From assembly GCF_042453785.1 (NCBI RefSeq), contig NC_091668.1, forward strand, positions 20,681,001 to 20,745,000: a DNA stretch of 64,000 nucleotides, given 5' to 3'. The notes beneath the pieces are model-generated. The model was not told the origin of the DNA and ran no database searches. It saw only the letters and a program-made list of their open reading frames with translations. The DNA comes from Malus domestica. Taxonomy: Eukaryota > Streptophyta > Magnoliopsida > Rosales > Rosaceae. Positions 49,430-61,113 of the stretch are shown here, piece after piece (positions within the stretch are counted from its first letter, which is position 1; each line of letters starts with the position of its first letter). The translations under genes and the position numbers were made by a program.

Positions 49430-49545
49430 GCTCTGTCTCTCTCTCTCTCTCTCTCTCCCCTCCTGTCACACACTCTGAGGCAACCACCACCAAATCAGAC
49501 ACACTCCCTCCCTCCCTCCCTCCCTCTCTCTCTCTCTCTCTCATC
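49430..49545 (+). repeat. CT-rich 5' leader of the ARF gene
   Basis: (CT)n at about 49436-49458 and (CCCT)n/(CT)n at 49505-49541, just before the ATG at 49566. Such tracts are common in plant 5' leaders and may act as GAGA/CT promoter elements. Confidence 0.5.
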
Positions 49546-49565
49546 CGTAGCTCAAAATATCCAAT

Positions 49566-52502
49566 ATGCCTCCGCCCCGTCAGCCTCACTCGCACTCTCA
49601 CCGCCGTTCGATCGACCCCAAAATCTGGAGGGCCTGCGCCGGAAACTCCGTCCAAATCCCCTCCCTCCACTCTAGGGTTTACTACTTCCCTCAGGGCCAC
49701 CTTGAGCAATCCTCCACCTCCTCCTCCTCCTCCGCCGCCCTCCTATCCCCTCTCCTCCTCTCCAAGCCTCTCATTCTCTGCCGGATCTCCGCCCTCCACT
49801 TCCTCGCCGTCCCCACCACTGACGAGGTCTTCGCCAAGCTACTTCTCGTCCCTATTCCCCAGGAGTTCCCCAACCGCGAGCAGCCGAACGGCGAGGAGTT
49901 CGACGCCGACGATGGCGGGGACTCGGAACGACAGGACGACAAAGTCGTTTCGTTCGCGAAGATACTGACGCCTTCGGATGCTAACAATGGGGGTGGATTC
50001 TCTGTTCCAAGGTTCTGTGCCGACTCTATATTCCCTCCGCTTAACTACCAGGCCGACCCGCCGGTCCAGATGCTTTCCGTCACCGACCTCCACGGCGTTG
50101 TTTGGGAATTCCGGCACATATACAGGGGGACTCCGAGACGGCACTTGCTTACCACCGGCTGGAGCAAGTTCGTCAACCACAAGATGCTCGTCGCCGGCGA
50201 CTCTGTCGTTTTCATGAGGAACGGGAGAGGCGAGATGTTCATCGGCGTCCGCCGCGCCGTTAGGTCCACTGCCAGCTCCGACTGCGCTAGGTTGAGCTCT
50301 CAGATAGGAGGCGGAGTGACGTACTCGACGAGGCTGAATACAGAGGATCAGGACTGTTCTGGAGGGAAGGTAATGTCAGCGGAGGCGGTGACCGAAGTGG
50401 CGGAGATGGCGGCGGAGGGGAGGCCGTTTGAGGTGGTGTATTATCCAAAAGCGGGTTGGTCGGACTTTGTGGTGAAGGCTGAGGTGGTGGAGAAGGCCTT
50501 GAAGGTGTTTTGGACAGCTGGGATGAGAGTGAAGTTGGCCATGGAGACGGAGGACTCGTCCCGGATGACTTGGTTTCAGGGCACTTTGTCAACGGCATCG
50601 GTACCGGAAAATGGGCCTTGGCAGAGCTCACCCTGGCGCATGCTTAAGGTATTGGTTCTTGAGGTTTTAGTCTTACTTGAGTTTAGTTTATTTCAGCTGT
50701 TATTATCTTCTAATTGATGCAAAATTAAGAAACTCATATGTTTTACTGGAGCCAATTCGTTTCCGAAAAACGCATAAACCCTGGAATTTTCGTAAAAGAG
50801 GGACCTGAGTGACTCGCCCTAATCAAAAAGCGGGAGAGGGGCGAAGAAACTCGATCGGCTACTAGGGACGAGCAAGGGCCAGGCCCCTCTTTGAATTAGG
50901 GAGCCGGGAACATATTGTGGTAGTTTATATTTGTTGAAATGCATCAGGAAGCAGATATGTACATAATTTTGAAGAACCATTCAATATTTGATTTGGTTTT
51001 GACCTGATCGGATGGCCTTTACGCTAAGCAGACAGTTTTTGTTTTGTTTTAGTTTATCCCCGAAGATGCAACCATGGCAACATTCTAACATGGCTATGTT
51101 TGGCTGATATTTCTGTTGAATTATGGTCCTGTTCAATTACTGGCATTTATTGATGAGAATTTTTGCTTCTTTTAAATGGTGTATAACAGGATAGGCCAAT
51201 TTATGTTTGCGTTTTAGTTTTTGGAGTAGAAGTTGACAAGAAAGAGCAGTTGATAGTTCTGTAGAGGCGGACGTGTAATTAATTAATTTGTATTGTATGA
51301 CACCGACTTGCCGGTAGAGTTATTTTGTTTTTGGTTCAAATATTTGATATCAATTAAGTAAAATAAGCTTTTGGTTGTTGCCAAACTTACTGTAAGAAAA
51401 GAAATACAACGTCAGAGTAATCTGAGTCGAGTTGTGGGATTTTCTTTCGAAAAGTTTGCCTGGTTTGAATCCCCTACTTAGCCAGGGTTGTACCTGCCTA
51501 TGGCTAGTTATCATAAGTTGTGTGTTCTTTTCTTGTCCTTTTAAGTTTGCGGTTTAGCAAAGCACAATTTCACTGTGTCATACCAAAATTGAGCAACCTG
51601 TTAGATCAGGCACAGAGGGACAGGGAGAGAGGGGTGTTATTATTAATATTAGTTTTTTATGCGGAAATACATGCACAAATATTGTAATTTTCTACAATTG
51701 GTTACATTCTGAATTATTCTTCTTTTCTCTCTATTATTGACTGATGCTAAATTACATAGATCTTGCTAAGCAATTCAAGTAATTAATTAGCTTTACATTA
51801 TAGGTTACATGGGATGAACCTGAAGTTCTGCAGAATGCTAAGAGGGTGAGCCCGTGGGAAGTCGAATTTGTTGGACCAACACCTTCAATTCATACTACCT
51901 TTTCCCCCACAAAGAGATTCAGAGCTCCTCTGAGTCATGGGCTGTTGACCAATGCAGAGGGAGAATTCTTTTTTCCTATGATGGGAGCAGCTAATTCAGC
52001 AATGGTGCCTTTTAGCGCATCCTTGTTGAACTATAACAATTTTCCTGCGGGCATGCAGGGAGCCAGGCAAGATACATTCTGTGTATCTAATCTATCCCAC
52101 TTGTTAAGTGAAAACACTCCTCAGATGTGCACTTTCAATTCCATTGGCAAAAATGAGGGGCAAAAGTTGAAGAGGGTGTGTACTGAGTTGAACATTGGTA
52201 GTTCACAATCTGATGAATTGTCACCAGATAGCCAGAGTAGTGTGCAATCCTTTGGCATGGAACTTGATGGAAACCGGTTGCAGACAAAGGTTGGCAGAAG
52301 TTCGTTTCAGCTGTTTGGTAAGATCATTTATATGAACCAGCCTGTTGAAGGTGGTTTTGATGATGTTGGTTGCACCGAGGACAGTGGCAACAAAGGGTAC
52401 AATGAAACTGAAGAAGGGCACAGCCAACTGGATCTTTCTTTTACCAAACTGATTGATGTTCAATGTCAGAAATCATCAGCTGTTGAAGCTTGTACTTTGT
52501 GA
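49566..52502 (+). CDS. ARF17: Auxin response factor, ARF17-like (ARF10/16/17 clade)
   Basis: Two coding exons, 49566-50648 and 51804-52502, give 593 aa (Arabidopsis ARF17 is about 585). It starts MPPPRQPH and has the [10 protein letters not shown] dimerisation-domain start. The B3 DNA-binding domain is at about 129-231 ([46 protein letters not shown]). The Asn-rich 'DANNGGG' is typical of this clade. An ARF domain at about 278-390 ends [19 protein letters not shown]. There is no PB1 (domain III/IV) at the C-terminus, the hallmark of ARF17; such proteins act as repressors of auxin-responsive genes in the nucleus and cannot pair with Aux/IAA through PB1. A miR160 site lies at 52049-52069. Intron 1 is 1155 bp and holds a GC-rich foreign-looking stretch. 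Confidence 0.95.
50740..50925. other. Possible organelle-derived insert in ARF intron 1
   Basis: A roughly 185-bp block (GAGGGACCTGAGTGACTCGC, GATCGGCTACTAGGGACGAG, GGGCCAGGCCCCTCTTTGAA, GGGAGCCGGGAAC) is clearly more GC-rich than the AT-rich intron around it. Its composition looks like plant mitochondrial intergenic DNA. This is an impression, not a match. Confidence 0.35.
52049..52069 (+). promoter_or_regulatory. miR160 target site
   Basis: GGGCATGCAGGGAGCCAGGC plus A pairs with miR160 along its length. The only departures are a G:U at target base 7 and a mismatch at target base 1 (3' end of the microRNA). It encodes GMQGARQ, the invariant site of ARF10/16/17 genes, so the transcript should be cleaved by miR160. 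Confidence 0.95.
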
Positions 52503-52539
52503 ACTGCTGGTGGCTGCTGTGCCATAAGTTTCTGTACAG

Positions 52540-53290
52540 GTAATCTCTTCTCACGGAATTCAATTGAGTTGTCAAGTATACAACATGTACCTTACGATCA
52601 ATTTTGGATCGGACATGCTTCAGTTGTACGGTTGAGGGTTTTGCATCTTCATTCCTTTGTTAGACTTGCACAAATCCTGTTTTGCCACTCCCTTCCTCAT
52701 GTACCTGAGATATTCTGTATGTAGCTTTAAAGCTATTTACATCATTACGCCATGCTGAACAATGTTCTTTCCATAGTTCAATTGCATTTCCTTGAGTTTA
52801 GGACAATGACATCGTTTTCATCAATTTCATCAAGCCATTTTATTAATTCAGAGATTTGCTGGTTTGTTAAATTTTCTTGAATCCAGTATACAGGATTGGA
52901 ATTATAGTAAAATGTTTTGTTTTGAACTGCCTACATCTCTCTTTGCAACTGGAGGTACAATGTAGGATCTTTCCTGGCCTTGTCTTTTGTCCTATATATA
53001 GCTAGTAAAGATATATATTTCTTGTAATTTAAAGGATGAATCACATACAGGAAAAAAAAAGAGGGAGTGCTTTTTCGGTCTTGGGTTATCGCAGGGAAGT
53101 ATTATGTGCATCATGTGTATCCTTTGGCATTTGAATCTTCAGCCGCATTGAACTGTCAGTTATGCTTCTCTGAATAAACAAAATATTATCCGACTGAACT
53201 GATTTGAGCATCTTGTTTTTGGTTCGTGCAACCTGAATTTCTTTACCGGTGAGCTTTGCCTAATACTCGGCGTTCTGTATCTATTTGCAG
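52540..53290 (+). other. Probable 3'UTR intron of the ARF gene
   Basis: TGTACAG|GTAATC at 52540 and TATTTGCAG|GCGCTC at 53290. The junction would sit 37 bases after the stop codon, inside the roughly 50-base limit below which splicing does not normally trigger nonsense-mediated decay. The transcript probably ends near 53500. Confidence 0.55.
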
Positions 53291-53499
53291 GCGCTCAAGG
53301 CCGGCGGGAAGCTGACTACTAGTCTTGAGTGTTGCAGTAGTGAAGTGTGTATTGTTGGGGTTTGTTTAGTTTGTTGTGTTGGACGGTTGAACGATCAGTG
53401 GACTTGGTTTCCTATGCTCCATCCAGACCAAGTTATTAGATGATGTTAATGCTAGAACGTGACATTATTATTGCTTCAGGAATTGGTGGTGCTCTTTGT

Positions 53500-54000
53500 T
53501 TCTTTGATGGCTTAATTTGATTGTTATTATTATTACTAGCGTAAATTTGAGATGTTGAAATGACGTGGGTGATGCCTTCTTAAAAAAAAAAAAAAAACAT
53601 CAGAATTTGTGTCTTGTAATTACTAAATTGCTCATAGGTTTTATTTCTGGCCAGTTTTATTTAGAGGGTTAGGAGGATAATTTCATTGAGTTTTGGTCGA
53701 CAACTAGTTTAGATTATGTAATTCTTATGGTTTCTCATTGAATCCTATTCCGGATTCTGTGTTAAGAAGCTGCGACGAAAGGTTTATGGCATGAATACAC
53801 CGTCATTATAGCATTCATTGTCATGAAAGTTGGTCTTCTTAAATGTTGCCATGAATTCCTGATTTTTTGAATGAAATTTATGTCGTCTCTTATGAAAAAA
53901 AAAAAAGACGCGTTACAACTTACAATTGGGTGTCTAAGGATCTTTTTCGGATGTTGATAGAATCACCTAGAAAGGTCATGGGTTATTGAGCCCAAAAGAC
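53500..54000. other. Short intergenic region between ARF and GrpE genes
   Basis: No gene seen; poly(A) tracts at 53582-53597 and 53894-53905. Confidence 0.4.
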
Positions 54001-54249
54001 AAAAAGAGTGATGGGTCCTCAAGCCCATATATCGTCCAGTTCTCTGCAAACCAAAAGAAACCAAAATTACAATTTCAGCCCTGCCATTTACCACACCATT
54101 GTCCTCGTTGTCTGGAGCCTGAACCAGAAGCGGCAGCAGCCGAAACAACAGGAAACATCGGCGCGGCGGCTTAAAGGCCTCGAACGAAAGGCCGCCGCAT
54201 CTCTACTTCACCGACCATCTGTCTTAATTTTAATTTTGGTTAGTTTTTA

Positions 54250-56660
54250 ATGGCGAATTCGTTGTTTCTCCCAAATCACACTTTGATAGCTCCGCCTCCT
54301 CGTCGCCTCTCCGCCTCCGTCTCCTCGAAACCCAACAAACCCCAACCCCCTCTTCTTCCTTGTCCTCCTCCTCCCCTAGGGTTTATCAACTTCTCTCTCA
54401 CCTCCAACTCATCCTCCTCCATTATTAATCCCAGCAGCAGAAGGCGAGCCGCCTCTTCCTTCAAGTCTCGTCTCGCTCCTCAGGACTCGGTTCCCCCAGT
54501 AAGTACGCCCTCTTCATCCTCTCATTTCTAAATTGTTTTCCGTTACTTGAGATTAATGGTCATGGGTGCAGAGGATTTTCGTTCAAGTTTAAGTGAGTGT
54601 TTAGTTTGCTGCCATTTTGTTTCTCAGCATTATTGCATCGTCGTTGCTGGATGTTTTGGTCAAAATTGAAGCAGCGATTCTAGTTACTTTGTTTCCAGTC
54701 AAACTAAACAATCAAGCATTTCGCTTTCGTAGATTCTGATACACTCATTTTAATGCGCTTTACGCTCAGGCCGAATGCTGAATGCCGAATCCCTACTCTC
54801 AGATTCATGTTTCGATTTGTCTTGCTTTGATCCTTTCTGTATATGGTTATCTTCTTTGTTTTTTGTTTATAATTTGTATTTTCGCTTATTTTTCTTTATA
54901 TTTTTATGTCTAGACGAATTCCAGAAAGGAAAGTAGTAAGAGCAATGCAGGACCTTCCGGAAGCGGAGGAGATGAAGAGCAGTTGCCCTCTTTGAAAACC
55001 CTCCTTAAAGTTTACAAGGAAGCTATTTTTAATGGAGATGGAAAAACTGTATCCGAAGTTGAGGCTATTATACAAGTGATAGAAAATGAGAAGAAAGAGT
55101 TAGTCGAGAAAGTATCTTCTGCATCAGCAGAGATAACGTCTGGGAAGGAGAAATTGATCCGCTTGCAAGCAGATTTTGATAATTGTAGAAAAAGATTTGA
55201 CAAGGAGAGGCTGACCGTAAGGACGGACGCCCAAGGGGAAGTGATTGAGAGTCTTTTGCCCATGGTTGACAATTTTGAGAGAGCCAGGCAATACCTTAAA
55301 CCCGAGACTGAACAGGAAAAAAAGATTGATGCAAGTTACCAAGGTATATACAAGCAATTTGTTGAGATTATGAGGAGCTTGGATGTGGCCGTCGTTCCAA
55401 CCGTGGGAAAGCCTTTCGATCCTTCGGTAAGTGAAGGCTTTTAAGATTTACTTCCTTCAACTTATGCTCCAAAAATTAAATTATGCCTTTTTTGGTGAAC
55501 TTAAATTCTTGTGCCTTTTTGCTTATTGGCTTTTCATGCTTATTTTTTTCTGCTCAACCAAATAAAGTGATCTTAGAATGCAACCTTGACAATGTGTGCC
55601 TTTTGAAGGATTTAATATGATATATTTTCTTGGGTGCAAATGATGAAAAAAAGTTACTCCGTGTTTGGAAGGGTTTTTGAGGTAGGATGCCGATAAGGGA
55701 ATGATACGGAAAGGAAAGGACGAAATTGTTTCCCCCTTTGCAAATTTTGTAATATTCTTTATGGTTATTAGACCCTTGCATTTCCTCTACCCTATCCCTT
55801 CTACCAATTGAAGGAGAAGTTATCTTGCATTCTACTTTTTCCTACCCTCTTCCTTCCAAACATAGTGTCCGTAGATTGTTGTTTGTTTTACTGAGGTGTG
55901 AGACATTCTAGGAATAGAATTACAGTGTATATGGGTTAGTATAAATCAGGGACCTATGCATTCGAATCTTTTTACTCGGAAAAGATTGGGATAACCTTAA
56001 TATGCACTAAGTCCCCAGTACATGCTCAAAGCATTTTGCGGTTTCCAGTCTGCGTACCTCCACTATTGCCCAAGGGCTTATCTACAATCAAACTTCTAGG
56101 ACCTTCAGTGAAAATTGGTCGTTTGTGTGTCTCTGCCAAGCAGCATTTTGAATTCTTTTAAAGCTATTTGTTATTGACGTTAAGGTGTGGAGTTTTCATT
56201 AAGATGTCGAAGATAGAAGAAATTCCTGGATACCAGTCAAGGGGTGTGTAGAGTGATTAATTTCCCACTTCGCATACCATTCTTATGTGTTTTGCTTCTT
56301 ATTGATTGAGGGTTAGATGGGTCGAAATTTTCTTTGGTATGTATAGTAGATATTTTTCTGGCTCTTGAACCTCGGCGATGACTGATGAAATTTTTTTCCT
56401 TCCTGCCACTAGTTGATCTGCACCTTGATACACGTTCCCATGCCTTATAAGTTTTCAACTTTCTATTACAGTTGCATGAAGCTATTGCACGCGAAGAGTC
56501 TCAAGAGTTAAAGGAAGGGATTATAATCCAAGAAATCCGCCGTGGGTTTTTACTCGGAGGTCGGCTCCTGAGACCAGCTACGGTTAAAGTCTCATCAGGG
56601 CCCGGCAGTAGGAAATCCCCAGTGGCCACTGAGAAAACAACTGCAGGAGTGGAGAAATGA
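54250..56660 (+). CDS. CGE: GrpE-type nucleotide exchange factor, chloroplast (CGE-like)
   Basis: Three exons, 54250-54498, 54914-55426 and 56472-56660, give 316 aa. Residues 1 to about 75 are Ser/Pro/Arg-rich with few acidic residues (MANSLFLPNHTLIAPPPRRL...), a chloroplast transit peptide. A long helical coiled-coil follows (about 105-195). The conserved GrpE core has LQADFDNCRKRFDKER at about 167-182, LLPMVDNFERA at 197-207 and FDPS|LHEAI at 251 on. The beta-domain ending is EIRRGFLLGGRLLRPATVKV. Known role: releases ADP from stromal Hsp70, speeding its folding and import cycle. Intron 2 (55427-56471) may contain a small MITE at about 55655-55870 (GTGTTTGGAAGGG ... CCTTCCAAACATAGTG). Confidence 0.95.
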
Positions 56661-56749
56661 TAAGCTCTCTCACGGTAGCTGAACTCGAAGATAAGATACA
56701 TCTGCTTTCATCAGCCAATCCGGCATTTCCGAGGTATATAAGCTAAAAT

Positions 56750-57950
56750 TAAATTGTCACATTCGCATTGCGTATGTGTTACATAATTTTCTTGAGGGGA
56801 TATATAAATTCGTTAAACTTCGTTATTTGTTGGAAGAGATCCCAAATGCGAATCGCCCGTCATGAATCTAATAAAAAGGTCCCAATGCTGAATGGTTTTA
56901 CACTGAAGAGGCCATTTGGAATTGTTTGGTAGAAAGAAGGCTCATTAACATAACAAACGCCCAAGTTTTCTCATAAAACCCGTCCTAACCTTTTTAATTT
57001 CAATATTACAAGTACCCACTGAAAACAAATTTAAGTACTGGTTAGGGTTGCAAGTTGGATTTGCAATTCCGATTCCGATATGACATGGGAACATCCGAAT
57101 TAAATTCGGATTTCGGAACAAGTGTTTAATGTTTTGTTAGTGAAAAACACTTGAAAGTACACAAGGAAAAAAATATGCCTCACATATCAAACTGTTAATG
57201 TTGGATGCACTGATATCTAAATCCATGAGTTGCAAGTTCAATACCTAAATGTTGAAATTTGCTCGTTTAGCCTCTCCATAAATGGGGGTAAGGCTAGTCG
57301 ACATTCACCTCTCCCAGACTCTGCGTAAAGCGGGAGCCTTGTGCACTGGGTACGATCTTTTTTAGCCTCTATTAGCATTATAAGTTAATATTTATCTTCA
57401 CTTGTAAGTGAAATATCTCATATTCGGCTTACATGAATTGCGAGTTCAATACCTTAAATATTGGGATTGGATTATTGTGTGCTTAGCTCAAATCTCCCAT
57501 TTAAACGAAATATGATCAAATAAAAAACAATGTCTTTGAATATGAGGTCGAGTTTGGGGTTCTTATTTGTGTGGAGTCGTAAGTTTTCAACTCAACGACT
57601 ATAGTCCATGAGATTCGAATTGGGAATCTCCTTTAACAAAATAGAGTATAAATGCCACGATACAAATCCGTCATTGATAAAAACAAAAACTCAACGATTA
57701 TCGTTCATGATATCGAAATTCAAAATCTCTTTCAATAAATGGAGTCCAAATGTCAAGAGACTAATGTGTGACTAATAATACCTGAAGGCCTCCTTTGGTA
57801 GACAGGATTGAATGCAGAAATAAAAAAAAAAAAAACTAATGTCCAACCTGGAAGTAGACCATGAACTCATTAAGAAAACTCATTCATTCCAATCTCCATA
57901 GAATAGTATAACTAGAAGGAAGAAGTTTTTGTCATGTCTAATCCCCTTGT
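56750..57950. other. Intergenic region after GrpE
   Basis: Apart from the truncated SINE at 57276, AT-rich DNA without a recognisable gene. Several weak repeats of 'AAATATTG/AGTTCAATACC' blocks. Confidence 0.4.
57276..57360 (+). mobile_element. 5'-truncated SINE, copy B
   Basis: Contains CATAAATGGGGGTAAGGCTA ... GTGCACTGGGTACGATC, colinear with copy A from its internal part on. Flanked by TTTAGCCTCT (57266-57275 and 57361-57370), perfect 10 bp; part of the left repeat is shared with SINE sequence. 5' truncation fits incomplete reverse transcription. Confidence 0.8.
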
Positions 57951-57951
57951 A

Positions 57952-58140
57952 TTCTTCAACAACAACAACAACAACAAAGACTTATCCCACTAAGTAGGGC
58001 CAGCTATATGAATCTTAGAACGTCACTGCGCTCGATCTTGTGCCAAGTCTTCTGTCAGGTCCAAGTAGTCCAAGTCTTTTCTTAGGGTCTCTTTCTAAGT
58101 CTTCATAGATCTTCCTCTACCCCTTTGGCACGTCTGTAGG
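57952..58140 (-). mobile_element. LINE (RTE-type) 3' end
   Basis: (CAA)n at 57957-57977 followed by GACTTATCCCACTAAGTAGG and GCTATATGAATC. On the minus strand this is a (TTG)n-tailed LINE 3' end of a kind very common in dicot genomes. Only the last ~190 bp are present. Confidence 0.55.
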
Positions 58141-58570
58141 TCTCCCTTCTATTCTTCTAAATATGAAAATCATTCTATATACCTTGAATTTAAAAAAGGG
58201 AAAATTAACCAAAACACCTTGAAATGTTTCATTTTAATCATCAGGACAACAAAATTTTGATAATGCCCAAATTGGGCATGAGAAAGAAGACAACGAAGAA
58301 AAATATTTCAGAAAGATCACATGCATGCTCAAAACAAAAGCAAAAAAAGGCTCCAACAGATAGCCATGCAGCAAGCTCACATGCATTTATCAAGACAAAA
58401 CAAAAAAGACAAGCAAGCTCACATGCAAAGCAAAAGGAAGACAAATAAGTCAGATCACGTTTCAGAAACAGTGATGACAATTTCAGCAATAGTAGAAGAT
58501 GACAAGTACCAAGGAGATGTCCATACCATACATGTGTAAAGATTTTAATTTTTTTAGAGTATTCTCACTC

Positions 58571-58698
58571 ATGAGCAGTAGGTCTCGGGTTCGAGACTTG
58601 GGAGCAGCCTCTCCATAAATGGGGGTAAGGCTAGCCGACATTCACCTCTTCCAGACCCTGCGTAAAGCGGGAGCCTTGTGCACTGGGTACGACCTTTT
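58571..58698 (+). mobile_element. tRNA-type SINE, copy C, inside the pararetroviral promoter
   Basis: ATGAGCAGTAGGTCTCGGGT ... GGGTACGACCTTT, same family as copy A. Flanking duplication TATTCTCACTC (58560-58570 and 58699-58709), 11 bp perfect. It sits about 15 bp upstream of the viral TATA box. Confidence 0.9.
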
Positions 58699-58712
58699 TA
58701 TTCTCACTCAGT

Positions 58713-58721
58713 CTATATAAG
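58713..58721 (+). promoter_or_regulatory. TATA box of the pararetroviral pregenomic RNA promoter
   Basis: CTATATAAG followed by AGGAGTTCCATTT closely resembles the core of caulimovirus full-length transcript promoters. AATAAA at 58877-58882 is the expected leader poly(A) signal, about 160 bp downstream. Confidence 0.7.
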
Positions 58722-59254
58722 AGGAGTTCCATTTATTGTAAAAACAGACCTCAACATCTCAACACCTGAACACCCTACTCTCACCATATACTCACACCAT
58801 CTTCATCCATAGCCTTCATAGCATCATTGTAAACACTTTTTTGTAAACAATTATCTTTGTAAACATTCCATACATCAATAAAAGTCCAAGTGTACAGATT
58901 CAAGCAATCTCCAAGTCTTAAGTAAGCTTTATTTTCTTTCTTTAGTGTTTTTGTTTAATTAGACTTCTAGTCCAAAACAGGGAAACACTATTGTAGTTAT
59001 ATTATCAACCTGCTAAACTGAAGATCATACTTTGTTCGAGTATTCTGTTATAGTTGAATGTTTGCCATAGAAATAACTGGATATTAACCAGGGTACCTCT
59101 GAATTCTTCATACCTCTGAGTTCAATCGTTAAGGCCTTATACTTGTACTGTGAGTGGCCGTCATGCTGAAATATGTCGAGTTCCATGTGCAAGGTTTTAT
59201 GTCTAGTTGTTATAATGGTCATCTGACTATGTAATCGGGACTACTTTGCGAATC

Positions 59255-59266
59255 TAGTATCAGAGC
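59255..59266 (+). other. tRNA-Met primer-binding site of the endogenous pararetrovirus
   Basis: TAGTATCAGAGC differs at one base from TGGTATCAGAGC, the complement of the initiator tRNA-Met 3' end. It lies about 540 bp after the TATA box, as in caulimovirus leaders. Confidence 0.75.
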
Positions 59267-59359
59267 CAAGTTTAGTATTTTAATAGTATAATTATAATAG
59301 TAAAGTACCTTGAGGACGGAAGTCATTAACATAACTGATATCACACTTGTTTATTTTGT

Positions 59360-59680
59360 ATGAACAACATATATTATTGTCCATGTAAACCTTGTCCACA
59401 ACCACTAAGTATTTATTGTTCCAGACACCAAACTATAACTAGCATAAAGAGAAGATTATCATATATATCCAAAAGAATTAGCAAGACTTTAAAGAAGCAA
59501 AAGTTTTATTTTGGTTATATTGAACATCCTTCACTTATTAATAAATATAATAACACAGAACTGCAACATAAAGTTTTAGAAGCAAAAAGAGCAACAGATC
59601 AAGTTTTAGAGACCTTTAGAGAAGAAAGAGAGTTTCTAAGAAACCAGTTAGCAGTAAGTTTAGAGAAAGGTAGACTGTAG
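59360..59680 (+). CDS. Endogenous pararetrovirus ORF 1-like (106 codons)
   Basis: First small ORF after the primer site. It has a Cys-containing N-terminus, a basic middle and a charged helical C-terminus. It ends TAG at 59678-59680, and the next ORF starts 3 bases later (59684). This tight arrangement resembles ORFs 1 and 2 of badnaviruses, which are translated by leaky scanning. No function can be assigned from sequence. It is intact in length but part of a dead element. Confidence 0.5.
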   Translation: MNNIYYCPCKPCPQPLSIYCSRHQTITSIKRRLSYISKRISKTLKKQKFYFGYIEHPSLINKYNNTELQHKVLEAKRATDQVLETFREEREFLRNQLAVSLEKGRL

Positions 59681-59683
59681 TTT

Positions 59684-60186
59684 ATGATAGATTACCTTAA
59701 TTTAGAAATTAGTGAACCACAAAAAGGAAAAATAACCTTAGATCAAAATAGTTTAGTTTGTTATTTTCCATTGAGAAAGCATAATCATATTTTGCATAAT
59801 GAGAAAAATCCACAAGCTAATATTATTGTAGATCTTATTATTAGTCAAGCAGAAAATATAAAATTAGAAAATTATAAGCATAATTATTTGTTAAACCAAT
59901 TCTTAGAACATTTTCAAAAAAATTCCATAAAAACAATTGACAAAATTTATATTATATTACATCACAGTTAGAAGATAATAATAAAAATATTCAAAGGTTT
60001 TCTAGCAAAAGAGAAATAAAAGAGATTATTGACCTCATAGATAGTAAGCCAAAGCAAGTAGAACTTAGATTATTAGAAATAGTTGAGTAGTTAAAATTAG
60101 AAGTTCAAAAAAATTCAATTAGTGCAAAAAGATTTGAGTGAACAAGTAGATAAGTTGCATAATAAGATAGATAAATTATTAGTTTA
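59684..60186 (+). pseudogene. Endogenous pararetrovirus ORF 2-like, frame-shifted
   Basis: Open from 59684 to a stop at 59969-59971. Coding-like sequence then continues in other frames with stops to about 60187, ending in a charged, heptad-like segment as expected of a virion-associated protein coiled coil. Its stop overlaps the next start (TAATG at 60185-60189). Confidence 0.5.
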
Positions 60187-61113
60187 ATGACCGATTCTAG
60201 AACTAGTAGAAAATATATCCAAGTTTTGAAAGAAATTAGTAAGTTAGATAAAGAATCAATATATTTAACAGACTTTTCAACACAAGTAGCTAGTAGTAAT
60301 ATTCCCATTAGGCAAAATAATTGAATTATTCAATTAATTTTAAGTTTTGCTGAAAAATTAGATCAAGTTGAAGAATAAATAGTAGAAATAAATCAAGTTT
60401 TACATAAAACATATTCATCACTTCCACCATCTTTGTTAGAAAAATTAGAAAATTTAACTTTAAGCACAAATAACCATATTAGAAGACCTAAGATAAATTC
60501 TTTTGATAACAGAAAATGGAACTTTTTAGAAGAAAAGGAAAAGAAGTAGTTAGAGCTGAATACATTTATCTAAATGAAGAAGAAGAACAAGAATTTATTA
60601 GAAGAGGTTTTGAAATAACACAAAAAAATAAATATAATTTGTATCAATTATGTTTATTTGAAAATAGAACCAGAATTGTAAGTAGCATCGGTCAACATGA
60701 AGTTATCTGTATTGATAAAGAAGTTACACTTAATTTAATTAATAAAGAAACAGTTACTCATTTGAGAAAATCACATTTTAGTCAGATTCATATAGGAACA
60801 ATATTAATTGGAATAGCAGGATTAACCAAAGCACAAGTAGGCACAAAAGCATTAGTGTACATATATGATGATAGATGGGATAATCACTAACAAGCAGCAA
60901 TATCAACAGTTGAAGTAGATTTAAGTTCAAACTTAGCAGTCATAGGATGTATTCCAAATTATATTATGACAATAAATGAATTTAGTAAATATATTAAAGT
61001 GAGCATAAGAACAAAAAATTATAATATAAAAGGAGAGTATAAAAATTTGTGTATTAGCTTAATGTATATTAGTAAAGCGTCTGATAAATATAATCATATC
61101 TTTAAATTAAAAT

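Noticed and set aside
49839-50631. Minus-strand frames opposite the first ARF17 exon
   Set aside because: Antisense shadows in GC-rich coding DNA; the plus strand carries the intact B3 domain.
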